Shown: positions 1 through 14,190, counted from the stretch's first letter. The stretch is DNA of 64,000 nucleotides from Bradysia coprophila (GCF_014529535.1 NW_023503373.1:2728001-2792000), one strand, 5' to 3'. The notes: generated by a model from the sequence alone, not told the origin. Translations and numbers: made by a program.

Positions 1-577
1 ACGTAACTAAAGTCATAATTCTATCAAATCGTTTAAGTCACACTTACCATTTAAAAATTCATAATCACAACATAACAAGAAAATTATTTCAAAAACTATT
101 CAGAAAACCGGTGTGTGTATATATATACCAACTTATTATAGCCGTGTGCTTGGCGGTAAGATTATTATTGTTGTTCGTTTGTTTGATTTTCTTTGATGGT
201 AGTTTGTGTTTAGATGTGGTCAAGAGTAGATGCAATAACGTCGATTCTTTTAAAATTTCATTCATAAGATTTTCTGTATTGTTGTAATATCTATTAATGG
301 CCACTCCTCGGTAAAATAAAAATTGTCCGGGCATATTGAACAGATTTTGTAAAAAAAAATTCGAAATGTTTTAAAAGCTATTCGAACATTTACTGAAAGT
401 TCAAAAGTTTAACTATCGATTTTGAGAGAACAAAAAAAGACAAAAATTAGTGGTTTTGCGTACGTCAACATGAGTGTCGCCTAGCTAATTAAAAATTATT
501 ATTCTTTTTTATTAAGTTGTTGTTTTTGTTTAATTAAAAACATTTCGCGGTGACAGCATATTTACTGGATACTAATT
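1..577. other. no gene seen; possible 5' flank of Tgi
   Basis: AT-rich sequence with no open frame that I can tie to a family. An in-frame TGA at 551-553 precedes the proposed Tgi start at 578, so the stretch just upstream is probably 5' UTR or promoter. No TATA box or initiator could be assigned with confidence. Confidence 0.4.
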
Positions 578-3500
578 ATGGAATTTTTAAGTGTTTACAA
601 TTATATCATAGACGAGCACATGAGAGATTTTAAGCGAAATAGCCAGCATTTTTGGCAACCATGGCGAGATTTACATAAAAGACGAGGTAAATTGAAATTT
701 AAAATTAAATGAAACCTCCAACAGTCGTGCTTATGCCGAGGCCCTTTGTTATATGGATGTCCGGTTTTTTGCAATAAAAATTTCGAATGTTATTACTCAG
801 ATATATGACCGCAGGGTGAATTTACAACGCATTGTTGCTATTACCAAACATACATCCGAATGTGTGCGATAAAAATTTTTCGTATTGCGATTTATAGTAT
901 AGGATTGGTCAATCGTTTTATCATTTTCTACACCCACCATCACGACCAATTGTCGGGATTTGTTTTCGAATTTGAGGGAAAAGGATATTTGCAATTTTAA
1001 GAGAGTTTCGATATTGCTTTTTGTAATGTTATCGAATGTCCATTTTTAAGCTGTTCAGTTTTACATGAGACATGTAATGTAATGGCGACATTACTTCCCA
1101 CGTTGGAGATGCTTTTTCGTTTTCGTTTCGTTTTTCTTGTCCTGTGAATTGTTGTGTTATTGAGTAGGATTAAGGGTCTTGTCTCTCGGGCTTACAAACC
1201 AACGACTCATTCAAACAACAAATTTATAAGCAAGAACGTAATGCACTATTAACAATGTGGCAGTAGTTTGATGTTTGATGTTATACCCAAACAAACAGTG
1301 GGTTTTACATTTACCCAACCATACATCTTTGTTAATAAAAGACAACAGCACTGAGCAGAGTATAAGGATCCATGAAAATAGTATAAAACGGTTCTCGTAT
1401 GTGTCTGTTCATATGGTTGCTTTGAATATCAGTTTCTTATTGTCGGTTAACTCCAACCGAATAAAAACCAATCCAACATCTAGAAATGTTACAACGAACA
1501 GTTTATTTATTTTTTGCGTTCTTCTTTTCACCTTTCTATAAAAAAAGAGTTTTCGATCAACAGAAAAAAATCTAATCATAAACAACATGATTAAATCAAT
1601 TCATTATCGATGTCTATTCGTTTTACTCATAGTTTCATTTATATACTCGAAAAAAAACCCTATGTGCATGTGTATCTAAAGTTATAAGAATTATAATGTT
1701 TTTCGATGCTTCATCGTTTATTATACTTATATACAACTCCCCATATCCATGTAAATTAAAACAAGAAATAAGTATCGGTTTGGAGAATCAAAAAAAAAGA
1801 AAGAAGAAGATGAGAGAAAAAAAGAACGATCTGAACCATTCACTAACTTCGAAAATTTTTAACAATCTTAAAGACGCCATATATACTCAGGCAATTCATT
1901 GGCGTTTCTCACTCTATTCAATTTCATCTTACTACGTTCTACGTTTAACATATTGTTGTTATGCATGATATTAAAAACGTTATATCATCAATGCTCAGTG
2001 TATACTTGGCACAAAACGTCTATACAGTGCCACATAAGTATCTGTATCTGTATATATATGTACGCATAGAACATTGATGGCATAAGAAAGTAAATAAATT
2101 GAAGGAGAAGATGAAAAATTAAAAACAATAAAAAAAAATCTATCAAAAAAAACCGAAACACACGAAAAAGCACACACACTTCATTTTACACACATAATAA
2201 AATATAACCCAGCGCAGCGACTGGAGATGAGAAACATGTTTTCTTCAAAATATTATACTGAAACATGCCTCTTATTTTCGATGCATAATCCGAGATTTTT
2301 TTCATCTTCGGCCTTGCTCTGACCTTTGTGTGAACGAATTAAGGGATTCAAAATTAACGAAAAAAAAAGTTTTTTTTTTTTCACCAATGATTACGTTTTG
2401 ATGAGCCGATCCAACGGTTTATCATATACCTAATCGTCACTCCTCGACGGCAGACATACTAATCGTCTATTTACAAGCTATTTCATGGTATATTAAATCA
2501 GCCAGCAATTAACATATAACCTCAGTTCCTCTCTGATTATTGTAATTCCCAAATTTTGATTGCCCATTTCCGGCCGTGAATATTAAGGTATATAATACAC
2601 AAATCATGTATGCATGTAACGTGAAACGTGCTCTTTTTTATGTATGTATCTTATTCTTACGCTTCTTTTGGCCATTCATTCATTTATGATACATGGAGCA
2701 AAGTTTTGCCACACAGTGCCCGAACGCGAAATGGTAATTTATTATTTTACAATCGAAAGAGCTTCCTAAACATGAACTTCATTAACTAAATGTGAAACAT
2801 AATTCTACCAGAAAATAGTCGATCATTTTGGTTGGTAGAGAAGTTTTGTGGTCTTTATGGAGTAGAGAATCTAGCCAACATAAACTTTGCCTTAATGTGT
2901 TTTTCACATAAAACGTTGAGTAATTAGGAAGTTTTATTAGTTCAAAGTCAAATTTTCGAACAATGACACGAAAATGGTGACTTACTTCTTTCATTAACAG
3001 ATTCATAGCCCCACACAAACCAGCAATAAAAACTTTTCGTTGCATTCGATGACTCAAACTTCTGACTTTACACAAAAATTTCACATTTAACTTGACTCAT
3101 TATTAAAAACTCAACCAGTTGTCATTCGACCAATTTTGACCAATTTTCCCATCATAAAGTAACTTATTCTCAAAAATAGTCATTAGTCGATTACGTAAAT
3201 TACATTGTTTTATTGGCATCGTGTACGTTGGTATTTAGTTTTGTTACACACAGACACAAGCAAGAAAAGTAATTATGATTGTAATAAGTGCTTTGTGCCA
3301 CCGAGAATTGAAATACGACTCTTTTCAGCACTCATTTTAGTGTTGTAAAGTGACTTATTTCAGCACCCGTTTGATGTGATATTACAACACTCAAAGCAGT
3401 GTTGATATGGAATTTGTATGAGTTGTTACAGCATTCGTTTGAGAAAATGCAAAGCAATGTGATCGATCAAATTTGAAGAGTGATTGTTTACAATGGTCTA

Positions 3501-6500
3501 GTGCTGAAAAAATCAACATTACAATACTTGTAACACAACATACTATTTCATAATATTTTCAACGAATTAACATACCAAATGTAATCATTGATAATAATTT
3601 TGCTCGTTTGTGACACACGGCACGTGTGAAAAATTATCAGTTTGATCGGAGTTGATCTTCGATTCATTGCTAACCTGTTTGAACGTAAACGGTTGAGTGT
3701 GTCTGTGAGGTTTCACCCTAAACCAATTTTTAAATATGTTTCCCATTTAACTAATAATTGCGTTTGTAAACACACAATTGATAATTATCGAATCGGTTGA
3801 CAATTATTCGAATTGGAAATTTAATGAAAAGATTGTGTAATAATTGATTTTGAATTAGTTTTGTCATAAATATTTAACGGTTTAAGGCGTTGAGGGTAAT
3901 TTTGATATTATACTGGTTGTTAGGCAACTTAATGTAATTATTGTTAATTTGTTGCATTCCTCAGTAATGACGATTGCCGTTAATGCTCTTTAATTATCCA
4001 AATTAATTTGTTGTAATGCAATGACAGCAATTCGTTTTAATATGTTAATGGGATCATCGATATAGGTTTAAAGTTGTTTGTCGAGTCACATTACAATTAC
4101 ATTGAATGAAGCATTGTCGATTGTTAATCTGTATTGATTTGCTCGACATCAATTTGATGATTTAAATGCATCAATCTAAGTTGCATTTAAACGATTATTT
4201 ATCTGAGTACAATCCAGTGCAATCACGGGAAAATGGAATATATCTGGTAATCGTAGATTGGTTTGAGTCAGGTATTATGACGCCTTCGGCAAGATTTTAT
4301 AGGTTTTGATTTCTAATTATCTCATTCTGATCATAGTATTCCTTACCAATGCGAATGAAACAAATGATGGAAATGCTACACCAGAAAGAAGGTATTTCCT
4401 ACCATTTGTTCCATTGCCAAGTAAGGCTAAATTTAGCTTTTTACCTCACGTTTTAAGTAAAAAACGTTTACTACCTGTCCTATACGAAAGTTGACCATTC
4501 CATAGCAATTTCCCGCTGCGAAAATTATGCATTACATGTGGAATGTTTTTGGTTCAATTTTTCATTATCTATGAGGACATCAACTTTGGCATGGGGCAGG
4601 TAGCAAACCAGAACTCATTCGTGTGCTTTTGAGCAACTTGCTTTGGTAACTGTTCGTTCTTCGACAAGTGTAGTTGTATCACGAAGTTGTTATATCGTGT
4701 AATGAATTACTTTCACAACATCCAATGTAACCTACTATTACGACTTGTAAGGAATAACGAAAACGCCAAATGTTATTGGCTATGAATTTTTTTTGAATTT
4801 ATTTTATATGCAAAGGTCAGAATTTAACCCGCTTTGATTACCGTATCCATAATTGCGCAGTATTTCTAATAAGATGAACAAGTCGCAAACGTGACAAAGT
4901 CTAAGTGTTATCAATTTCGTTGTAGAGTCTAGACTTGCATCTCCAGTTCAATCACGTAATATTATCGTCGAACGTCATATTTTACGTAAAAACCATCAAC
5001 AACAATCCCACCAACAACATTAGGCCTCAACAAGTATACTTACTTTGTCATGATGCTACGTAAGTAAGGAGCATCATCAATCGTTGACGTACATTCAAAT
5101 AAAAATCCCAAAACAAATATTTGTATCAGTTTCTCGGAAAGAAAGAAAATTGTAAAGTATGATTTGCTTGCAGTGTCGTACCAGTGAATATATATTTCCT
5201 TTACGTCACGGTACCCATTTATTTATTAGAGTGAATTTATTCCAAGGCCACAATTTCCTAGAACACAAAATATGCCAAACACGTCGAAATACACAGTTCC
5301 AAATCAAATGCAAATTAGAATGCCAAAATAGAAAGACGAAGATTTCAGTAAAGTCAATATCTGCAATTTGATTAAAATCTGTCTCAACCGATATGAAAAA
5401 AAAATCGTTTGCCATTTTGCTATAAAATTGTAAACACTGTCGTCGGTCTGTGTGAGATAAATTTGCTTGTTGATTTATTCGAACATTGATTATTACAATT
5501 TTAATTTATGCAATTTTATGTAAATGGTATAAGAAATCTGAATTAGAATGAAAACACATAACATTTTGACTGAATATAAACATTTAAAAAAATGTTTGTG
5601 TTTTGATATATAAATGTATATGTATTACAATCAAAACGCACAAAGGATGATGACGTACTTAAATTGTTTTTTTTGTTATTTGTTTTTCTTAGACTTTAAT
5701 ATCGAAACCATTTCCATAATAATCTTGATAACAATTATACTTATGTGAATGAATATTTTTTTCTCTTTTCTTTTTTTGAATTATTTTCTATGACATCAAA
5801 CACGAAAAGAATATACGAGAATGAAAAGAAAAAAAAATACTGAAATTTGCAATTAAATCATTCTTGTTTTCATCATATTTTTCTTCGGATTAAAGTGTTG
5901 TTTAGTAGGTATTACAGCTAAAGTTGTTATAAATTAGTTTACAATACGAATAAATATAATTCTATTTGTTTTATTAAGTTCCATTTCAAGTTATCGGTAA
6001 ATATTTTTTTTTTTTTAGTTCGAATTGCAATTGTGTATAGAAAATGTTATTTGTAAAATTTACTTTAATTTATCCTTAAACGTTATTATAGCGAATATTT
6101 TGGTTTTAAAATTTTTTTTGTTGTTAGTTTAGTAACACTTTTAAGCTATTTAGTTACAGCTAAAAAATATATATAGCGAAGAATATTTATTCATATTTTT
6201 GTATATATGTCTCATTTTACTATAGAAAATCACAATTTGCAGTCAAGTACGTTTACAAATAAAAGGATAATATATTTGCACCCTACAATTTGGACGTTTT
6301 TTACCTCCACTATTATCGAACCCATAACGTGTTGTCTGTCAGTTCCATAAATAGATGGAAAAAACGTATAATTCTGAAGCTTTTTTTTCGGATTTGAATT
6401 GCTTCGATGTTTCATCAAAAATACTTTTTTTTTTAAATAAAAAAAAGAGAATGTAAAATAGCAAGAAATTTATTTATTTTTTCCAAATGTTTTTACCAAT

Positions 6501-9500
6501 GCTTCAATTTCTGTCTACACAAAAATCAATCATTAGAATAGAATATTTTCGATATTACACGTAGAAAAAAGAAAAAAAATTTGTTTATGAAAAAGGCTAA
6601 ATTGTAATTTTGATTACCATATTTTCTTTCAACCAATGGAAAACAACGTTGTAAAAGATTCTCTTAAAGGCTTTAAGACAGCGTTAAGTCATAATTAACT
6701 TATTCGAAGTACATTTTTTTGTTTCTGGTATTTATATTTTCAAATTAAGGCAATACAAAAAAGTGACCGACACTCGATATAATATAGTTTATTGGTCAAA
6801 GCAATTTTTTTATAGTTTCTGATTGTTTCATAGTTTTTATTTTTTTTTGTTCAATTTGGTACAAGAAGAGAGATTATAGTAATGTAAAGTTTGGTTAGAA
6901 TTGCAGGCTCCTTAAAAATAAACCCATAGTCTGAATGTAAATCACAATTTAAATTTTTATCAATACAAAATCCTTAAATTAATTCGAAATAAAATATCTG
7001 GCTGAGTTCTACCACATAATAAATTATTGAATTAAGTCTACAAACTAACTTCATTCGGGAAGCCATTTCACTTTGAGCTTCAGTTTCAAAATAAAATTAA
7101 AAAAAAAAACCACATCGCAATAACCTCCACTTATAACAAATATTTTCATTGTTTGTTTCATAATTTTCATAAAATTTTTATTTTATAATTCACTATAACT
7201 TAGCATAAGATTTTGTTATAGAAAGATATTTTCTTAAATTTATAATTCTAAAAATCGTTCCTTAAATTCTGGTGATATTAACGGTGTGACCATTGCCGAG
7301 TAAATATTTGGTATCGTTACCGCCAATGGGTGATAAATTGTCACGTGTCCTATCATCACCATAAATGCTATCTTCCTCTAAAATTTTCTCTAACAACATA
7401 TCACCTGAAATCCCGATATCTGTAAAACAATCGAAATTTTCACAGTGCCGTTGTTCACTTACTCAAACATATTCAGGATTACCTTGCGGGGTAGTCGGAG
7501 TTATCATTTCACTTGTTATCGGAGTGACGTTTGATTGTGATAAGTTATCCTCTTCCATTACTTGATGTGATTTAATGCGACGATTATGACGTGTGGTCAA
7601 GCCTCCAGTTTCACTGAATTCGGACATGGGAAAGAAATAAATTAGACAAAAGCATCGCGACAAATTCAATTCTTGAACTCACAGATCTCTTTCCAAACGA
7701 TGTCCAGATCGGGATCGTGTCAACTGTCGCTGAACGTATTCCTCTAAATCGTCCTCTTCCCGTTTGCTGATCAAACAGTTCAGAACAATCAAAAATATGC
7801 CTAAACCGATAGCGAATAAACCCGTGCAAACCAGCTCGTTCCACCATGTATTTTTACCTGTACATTGGTTTTAATTCATCAAACAATACTGACTATGACT
7901 ATAAATCAGATGAGACGGCACATACCGAAAAGATTCCACGTTGAAATATCGTCTGGCAATATTCCAGCGCCTAGCAAAAATATTCCGAAAACAACAAAAA
8001 CTACGCCGATATGTAGCATTCCGATGCTTGTTACTACCTATGTTGCGGGTTACATATGTAAACGAAAATGTTCTTAGAAGGATTTGAATAATTGAAAGGA
8101 ATGATTAGCTTATAAACGTGACTGAAGCACAACTATCCGAGTTGTGTGCATAAACAAAACTTGTTGATTGTATCAACGTTATGAACTTTAGATTGAATTT
8201 CATTTGAAAAGTTTTCGAACAATGCAATTGTTACCTTTGTATCTAGCATTCCATTGCCTGCCGAATGAGCAGCCGGATGTCGATACTTTCGTCTAGTCGA
8301 ACCGTGCGGTGAATGTTGAGTGTCACCACTTTCCGAGCTCTGTATACTATATCTACGCTCCTTGGCCCGTCGTTGTTCGTCCCTCCTTTTCCGCTGGCGC
8401 TTGATCGCCATAGCGGAATGAATACCCACAGCGTGCATGGCTAATTATTATTGAATGGAATGTAATTAAAGTGATAGAATCGACGATCATAATTGATCGC
8501 AATATGTTAGAAAAGAAATTACGCATTTTGAGTGAGAAATTGAAAGGAAGATGCTTAGCAACAAAATTTACAGCTCGTCTCAATAATTGGAAATAAATTG
8601 GAATATCCTTTAAGTGTGCACTCTGTCGATGAGAAAGAAACAAGATATTTTAGAACAGAAAGGATTTTGTGTACGGATGGTGTAGAGAAATGTAACGAAT
8701 TAACAATTAATCTACACAAACGACTATGTGAACAGAAACAATTTGTGGAAAGATAAATATTGGAATACAAATAAATTGTTCGTTAAATTTTGAGTTTATT
8801 ATTCCAATTTCTTTTGCCAATATTTTCTTTTATCGAATGAAAATCATCAGATATTCGGATGACTGACGTTCATTGTTGGAAGCTTGATATTTTCTTAATT
8901 AAATGTCGACAATTTCGACAATCAGAACTATCAAAACCTATCAAAACAAGACAGCAGGTCGTTTTTTTTCTTCAATAAACATTACTTTCATCACACATTA
9001 TGTCGGTTTGAGTGATGAGGGTCATTTCTACACAAACATTCTATCTGAACTCTACGCAAAAATGAGATGCTTCATCAACGGGACAGCTAATATACACACA
9101 GTCTTTATCCAATTAAACTTGTTTTTTCTTTTGTTATATATTTTGTTATTCGAATGAATTGGCTGTTCAGGTGCATGAATTATTAATTTCCATGCAAATT
9201 CCATATATACATTCTCACAAATGAAAGGTTCAATATGCGCATGCATTATCCTTCGTATGCCCTCTTCAAATATCTACATTATTATTCGCATACGACAAAA
9301 AAGACTACACAGAATCCCTGAAGCGTTACTGGTTTCCCTTTGTTTATACGAAGCAAAAGCGATATAACACAAAATTCTGTTTGTATTCGGAAAAGAAAAA
9401 TGAACAAGCGAAAAAAGCAAACAAAAACTTACTTGGTGTCCTATATCGATTTATGTGTCACTAAATCCAAATAGTCTGTGGTGTGTGGATTATTTTTACA

Positions 9501-12242
9501 TTATCTATAGATGCGTTCACTGCCACTTTGCGATCCACTTTAATGTTTCACATTTCTGAATGGAAAAACGGGAATGAATTTATTTCTCTCAGAGTCGAAC
9601 AACACTATTCCAGCTTGTTTTTTCAAGTAATCCTTTTACAAACTTTAGTGGTGAAGCACTTAGCTATAATTCATTAAAAATGCATACAAAGTGAATAAGC
9701 CGAATAAGGTTGTTCAACTTCTTTTTGAATAAAAATTTCCCTGGTATTCGGAAAAAAACACCGTACAAAACACACCTATTTCTGTTGAAATCACAATTAC
9801 TTTAAAGCTTGAAAAATTGAACGCAGAAAAAAAAACCTTTTTATGATGAAATTCTATATTACGAAAACAACGTTCTATTCTGGTGTCAGTGATTTCTTTA
9901 CCGAAACAAACAAATCGATTTTATTTATTTGGGTATTTCAACGCTTAAAAAAAGCACAGTTTTTTCTCTATGTTAATTTCCTGTGAATCTAAAAAGGAAT
10001 TTCTTTTCCGACACTAAAAATTACTTGCTACTATTTGTATGGTCTGTGTATTTCTATCGTTTGCCGAAACGAAATTCCATTCGAACGGCAGAATTGTATG
10101 CGAAGGATAATGTATATCGTATTCGCTTGTCCTGACGCTTTGGAACATTATAACAAAACGAGCTTTGCAAGTTTTTTTTATATGGATCTGAACATGCGCA
10201 AGGCTTAAAGTTTTCACAGAAAGCTTTTTCCATAACTTGGAGTTCATCCAACGATTAACGCTAAATGGAACCGTTTTGCATTGACGGCGCAGGACAAAAA
10301 CCAACAATGTTGGCAGTAAAAATATCCTTTTTGATTATATCTTTTCCTACTCTCTCTCAATCATTCGCTTTGATGGCCGCATATCAGAAAATGTAAAATG
10401 ATACACATTTTCTTCAAGGGCTACTGATTATATACGCACACTGTTTTAGGATATTTTGTCACATAGACATATTATTTACTTGCTTATCTTATTGTCGGTT
10501 CTGCCTTTACCAGTTACATGCCCCAAATGTGTTTTTATGGTAAATATCGGATTTAACAGACAAACAGGCTACGCATGTAGCCATTTATCCAGCTATATGC
10601 GATGTAGTTCCATTAAATATGTTAAGTTTGTTGGCACACTGACACAGGAATGGGAATGGGATGTTGTTTTATGATATTACTTACAGGTGGGTGAATACTA
10701 TAAACAAAAGACACAGAGATCTTCAAGTAGTCGAAACTTTGATGAGTCAAGCAAAAGGTTAAATGTTAAAAGTACCTTCTTAATATTCCATGGATATATT
10801 CATGTGTGTATAATACTTATGTGTTTGATGACTCGGCGCTAATAATAACTTATTCATGTTCTGTGTGTCAATATATTCGATTAATTTTGGTTAGAAACAA
10901 AATTTGTTATAATTATACCAAGAGCGATGTCTGATGGACTGGTAAAATCATGGGAATAAAGGGATGGAATATGAAAAATGTATCTAAAGTCGAGACACAC
11001 TCGCATAATAAATTAGTTGGATGGGTGACTTCGTGCCATTGTTTATTACATCCCTTCATTATCTGTGAAATAATCTTCACTTCTCCGATGTAAAGTAGTT
11101 GTTTTTTGCAAATGGAAAGCACACGACATTTGCCAGCGACCTTCTAACCCATGATCGAATTACAATGCTAAGTGACCATTATAAATTGTGTGATGGGGAA
11201 TGGGTGTTGAATCGGCGAGAAATATTTAAGTTTAGTTTGTATTTGCGTTGAATTTTTGTGCTTTCGGAATAGCACTGTTGTTGAACGCTTGAGGGTGAAA
11301 TGTTATTTAATTTAATCATATTCCGACGTCCTGACGTCTTCATAAAGACGAAATTTATGTTCACAGCATTGAAATTAGAATTTTAATGAAATTATGAATG
11401 CATACACTTGTGTATCCACTACATCCATTAAGAGCATTATCAGACTGAAACTATTGTGTTAGCTCGTCGCTCATGGTACACATGTTGCCGTTTGATGTTT
11501 TGGAAATTTAACTGAATTAAATTTTAATTATTTATTACAGACACACGTATATCAAACAAAGAGCTTCCAACAACGAAATGGCGCCGGGAACGTCGCATTC
11601 GTGTATCATCCGAATATCATTCACCTCCGTCGCCGGGTGTTAAGCCACTCAGCGAATCCAATTCGACAAATAGTGCTGAAACGCCGCTGGACATGTCGGT
11701 TCCATCGAAGCCTCGAACTCCGCCACCACCATATCGGGAACCGTTGCCCGGATCCACATTCGCCACAACATTGGCTCGACCGAGCGTAATTACGCAGGCA
11801 CCCAAAAGAGAAATCATTTCCAATCGAGAGAATAAAGACACAATTGCTAATGGTGCGTTGGAACATATATTTATTCAAATGTTTGATTCGACTTGATCAT
11901 TAATTTTCCCTTTTCGCAGAATCAATTTCCATGATCGATCCAGTCATCGACGAACACTTCCGACGATCATTGGGCGCAGATTATATGAATTTGTTTGGCA
12001 ATAAGAAGAGTACAAATCTGAAAATAATTTCCAAAAAAATATCACCAATACCTCCAGCAAAAGCCACATCGCCAACGCCGGCTCCGGCTGTACCGGTTCC
12101 GGAACAAGTGGACACCATTGAAATGTCGGTGGACGATCATTTTGCGAAGGCATTGGGCGGTGATACGTGGAAACAATTGAAGGACAGTCGAAGTGATACA
12201 AGTCTTGATGGCTCATCGGTTCGGCAATGTGTCAAGAACTAA
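578..12242 (+). CDS. Tgi: Tondu-domain growth inhibitor (VGLL4 homologue)
   Basis: Transcriptional co-repressor of the Hippo pathway. Its family binds TEAD/Scalloped through Tondu (TDU) motifs and Yorkie WW domains through PPxY motifs, in the nucleus. Proposed coding exons are 578-686, 11541-11852 and 11920-12242, giving 247 residues. Seen directly: TDU1 with core VIDEHFRRSLG (about residues 149-159), TDU2 with core VDDHFAKALG (about 211-220), a PPPY motif near residues 98-101, and the family string RPSVIT. Both introns are GT-AG and phase 1. The last two exons are certain. The first exon (36 codons, ATG at 578 after an in-frame TGA at 551) is inferred from its good donor GAG|GTAAAT and matching phase, and alternative first exons may exist. 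The 10.9 kb first intron holds an opposite-strand gene. Confidence 0.88.
687..7261. other. intron 1 of Tgi, left part: no gene seen
   Basis: About 6.6 kb of AT-rich intronic sequence with long T and A runs. From roughly 5.4 kb to 7.26 kb the plus strand is T-rich, as expected if part of it is the 3' UTR of the minus-strand nested gene that stops at 7262. A 100-codon minus-strand frame at 2782-3084 has no family signature and is not called as a gene. Confidence 0.5.
7262..8438 (-). CDS. nested gene: two-pass membrane protein, family not recognised
   Basis: A complete minus-strand gene inside the first Tgi intron. Exons in transcript order are 8235-8438, 7926-8037, 7683-7857, 7483-7613 and 7262-7404, giving 254 residues. 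Every junction is GT-AG and the phases join without a stop. The N-terminus is basic (KRQRKRRDEQRRAKERR at about 13-29) and ser/his-rich. TM1 spans about residues 72-94 and TM2 about 113-135, separated by a short loop with IPxWW-like aromatic residues. The second helix is followed by an acidic then basic tail (KREEDDLEEY). The C-terminus is polar with no other domain. No signal peptide is seen, and both ends could be cytosolic. The ATG at 8436-8438 follows an in-frame TAA, but an in-frame Met ten codons on (MAIKRQ) is a plausible alternative start. I do not know its function. Confidence 0.8.
8439..11540. other. intron 1 of Tgi, right part: no gene seen
   Basis: About 3.1 kb of AT-rich sequence between the nested gene's start and the second Tgi exon. 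It should include the promoter, and perhaps a non-coding first exon, of the nested minus-strand gene. I could place neither. No long inverted repeats or coding signatures were found. Confidence 0.45.
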
Positions 12243-12356
12243 GAAATTGAATTAAATTTAATTGGCTTGTGTGAATATTAATAATTTAATTTAATTTAAT
12301 TAAACAAATAAATGTAATGTGGTGTGAATATGTATGCTATGGCATTGTATATATAA

Positions 12357-12362
12357 AATAAA
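12357..12362 (+). terminator. polyadenylation signal of Tgi
   Basis: A canonical AATAAA lies 115 bp after the Tgi stop codon and follows a short run of AATTT units at about 12278-12300. Confidence 0.55.
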
Positions 12363-13292
12363 GATGATTTTGTAGACGAATGTATAAAAAGGTTTAGACA
12401 ACTGAAAGTGCAACAAATTGAACGTAAAAATTTCATTGAGGTAAATATTATAGAGAATCAAACGAATTGTGTCAAAAATATTTTGAAATTTTAACTTTAA
12501 TTGCTTAAATGCTTACATTAAAGTGCTCAACCAGTGATGTCACGGTTCCTAAAAAAGAAAAGTTTCAATTTTTAGTAGCGGCGCGATGAATTTAAAATGA
12601 AAATGTTTTCCTCAAATTATTATACCATGAAGACACTCTGACAAATATACTTCGGATATTCCATTGGTAAGGTTGAATGAAAACAATGTTTAGAAGGTGC
12701 CAAAGAGAAAATTTTCTAATTTATTGTCTGTCCTCTCCAAACAAATCGTTAAAAAGTCTTCCGTATATTAATGCGTCGTCACTGTAATATAAAACCTCAG
12801 GAAAGATTACGGTCGAAATGGAAATCGTACTCGGGAAAAGACAATGTTTGAACTGGAAAGTTGTAGAAAAATGAAAAATCTGAAGTAAATATTTCTTTAT
12901 TTTGAATTAAAATAATTATGAATAGCGCGGTGTATATTATTATGAATTAATTAACGAGATCACAAATTATAAACAAGTGAAGAGAAGAAACTATTTAAAG
13001 AAAAAAAAATTAAATTAATTAACTGAACGAATTCCTATATTTAATTATAAAATTTTAATTTAACTTTTTTTATTGTAAAATAATTTTTTTTCTGTTGAAT
13101 TATTAATAAAGTAGCAATTAAGTGATATATGCAATTTTCCTCATAATTTTATTTAAAAATTGCTAAGTTTAACATAAAAATGACAGAATAGTGTTAGAGT
13201 GCACTAAATGCTGCGCTAATCTTTTACGGTAAAATTTGGATGTTTGAATTTAAAATTCCAAATGTTTTCAAACCTTTTTCGAACAACTTCAC
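12363..13292. other. intergenic, no gene seen
   Basis: AT-rich intergenic DNA between Tgi and the first hAT-like element; only short random frames. Confidence 0.5.
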
Positions 13293-13642
13293 CAGGGTCT
13301 ATTTTTTAGGAATTACTTCCTTAAAAATTCTACTAAAATTCTTACAAAGTTAATTCAAAAATTTAGGAATTCTAAGGAATTTCACGAGGGTCAAATATTG
13401 ATTGAAAATCCTTTGTCAGCCGAAAGAAAATCCTCCAAAATTTTACGAAAGAAAATCCATTGAAAATAGAATATCCACAAAATCATAGAAAATCCTTTAA
13501 AAGGCTCAAGAAAATCATTCATCTAAAGATCCATCCAGAATTAGTTTTAAAAAAAATCTTGGTAAATAGATAGGACAAAATCCAAACAAAATAGGAAAAA
13601 ATGTCATTTTGAAAATCCTTTAGTCCATAGAAATAGACCCTG
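13293..13642. mobile_element. non-autonomous hAT-like element (350 bp)
   Basis: The element begins CAGGGTCTATTT and ends in its near-complement AAATAGACCCTG. It is flanked on both sides by the perfect 8-bp duplication AACTTCAC (13285-13292 and 13643-13650). Terminal CAGGG and an 8-bp duplication are hAT hallmarks. The interior is AT-rich with repeated GAAAATCC-like units in one orientation and no coding capacity. Confidence 0.85.
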
Positions 13643-14094
13643 AACTTCACTAATCGTTTTTCTTAAGAAAATTCCACCTGGTAGTTAGCAAATTCAATTG
13701 GCTTATACCAGAAAAAAAACACTATTTCGACTTGGTAACTTATTTTTGACTAAGATATTTTTTACCTCAACATACCATTGTGAAGCCATGATTGCACATT
13801 TTCGACCAAATGAAGAAAAATGTGATCTACAATTTTCATCATTTGATCAAAAATGTGCCATCATGAGACGTTTTAAGAAATATTGACCACACATAGGTCT
13901 CTAAGTCTTGCGATTCAAGTGTTAGAATGAGATCTAAAATATTGACTTCGAATATCCGAATTTTACCGAACAAAGACGAGCAATAATTAGCACAGTCTAA
14001 TTCTGAAAGTTTCAAATGTAAAAAGTGTAAAATAATGGAAAAATTCAAATGTGAAGAATAAAGGATTAAGCTAAATTGAATTACCTCTGGCAAA

Positions 14095-14190
14095 CAGGGC
14101 TTATTAATGGGAACTTTACTACTGAAATTCTGAAAAATTCAGGAATTTCTTTAAGAATTTTTCAGGAAAAAAAATCTAAAAAAAGCCCTG
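14095..14190. mobile_element. short decayed hAT-like MITE (96 bp)
   Basis: Ends CAGGGCTT and AAGCCCTG are inverted, and the flanks CTGGCAAA and TTGGCAAC match at 6 of 8 bases, as expected of an aged 8-bp target duplication. The interior carries partly inverted AATTCTGAAAAATTC-like units. Confidence 0.6.

Noticed and set aside
2782-3084. 100-codon minus-strand open frame
   Set aside because: No domain signature, no convincing splice partners and no repeat of its pattern elsewhere. In 64 kb of AT-rich DNA a frame of this length can occur by chance.
3300-3540. Repeated CAGCACTC/GTGTTGTAA units
   Set aside because: Suggestive of a decayed element, but arms and boundaries could not be aligned convincingly.
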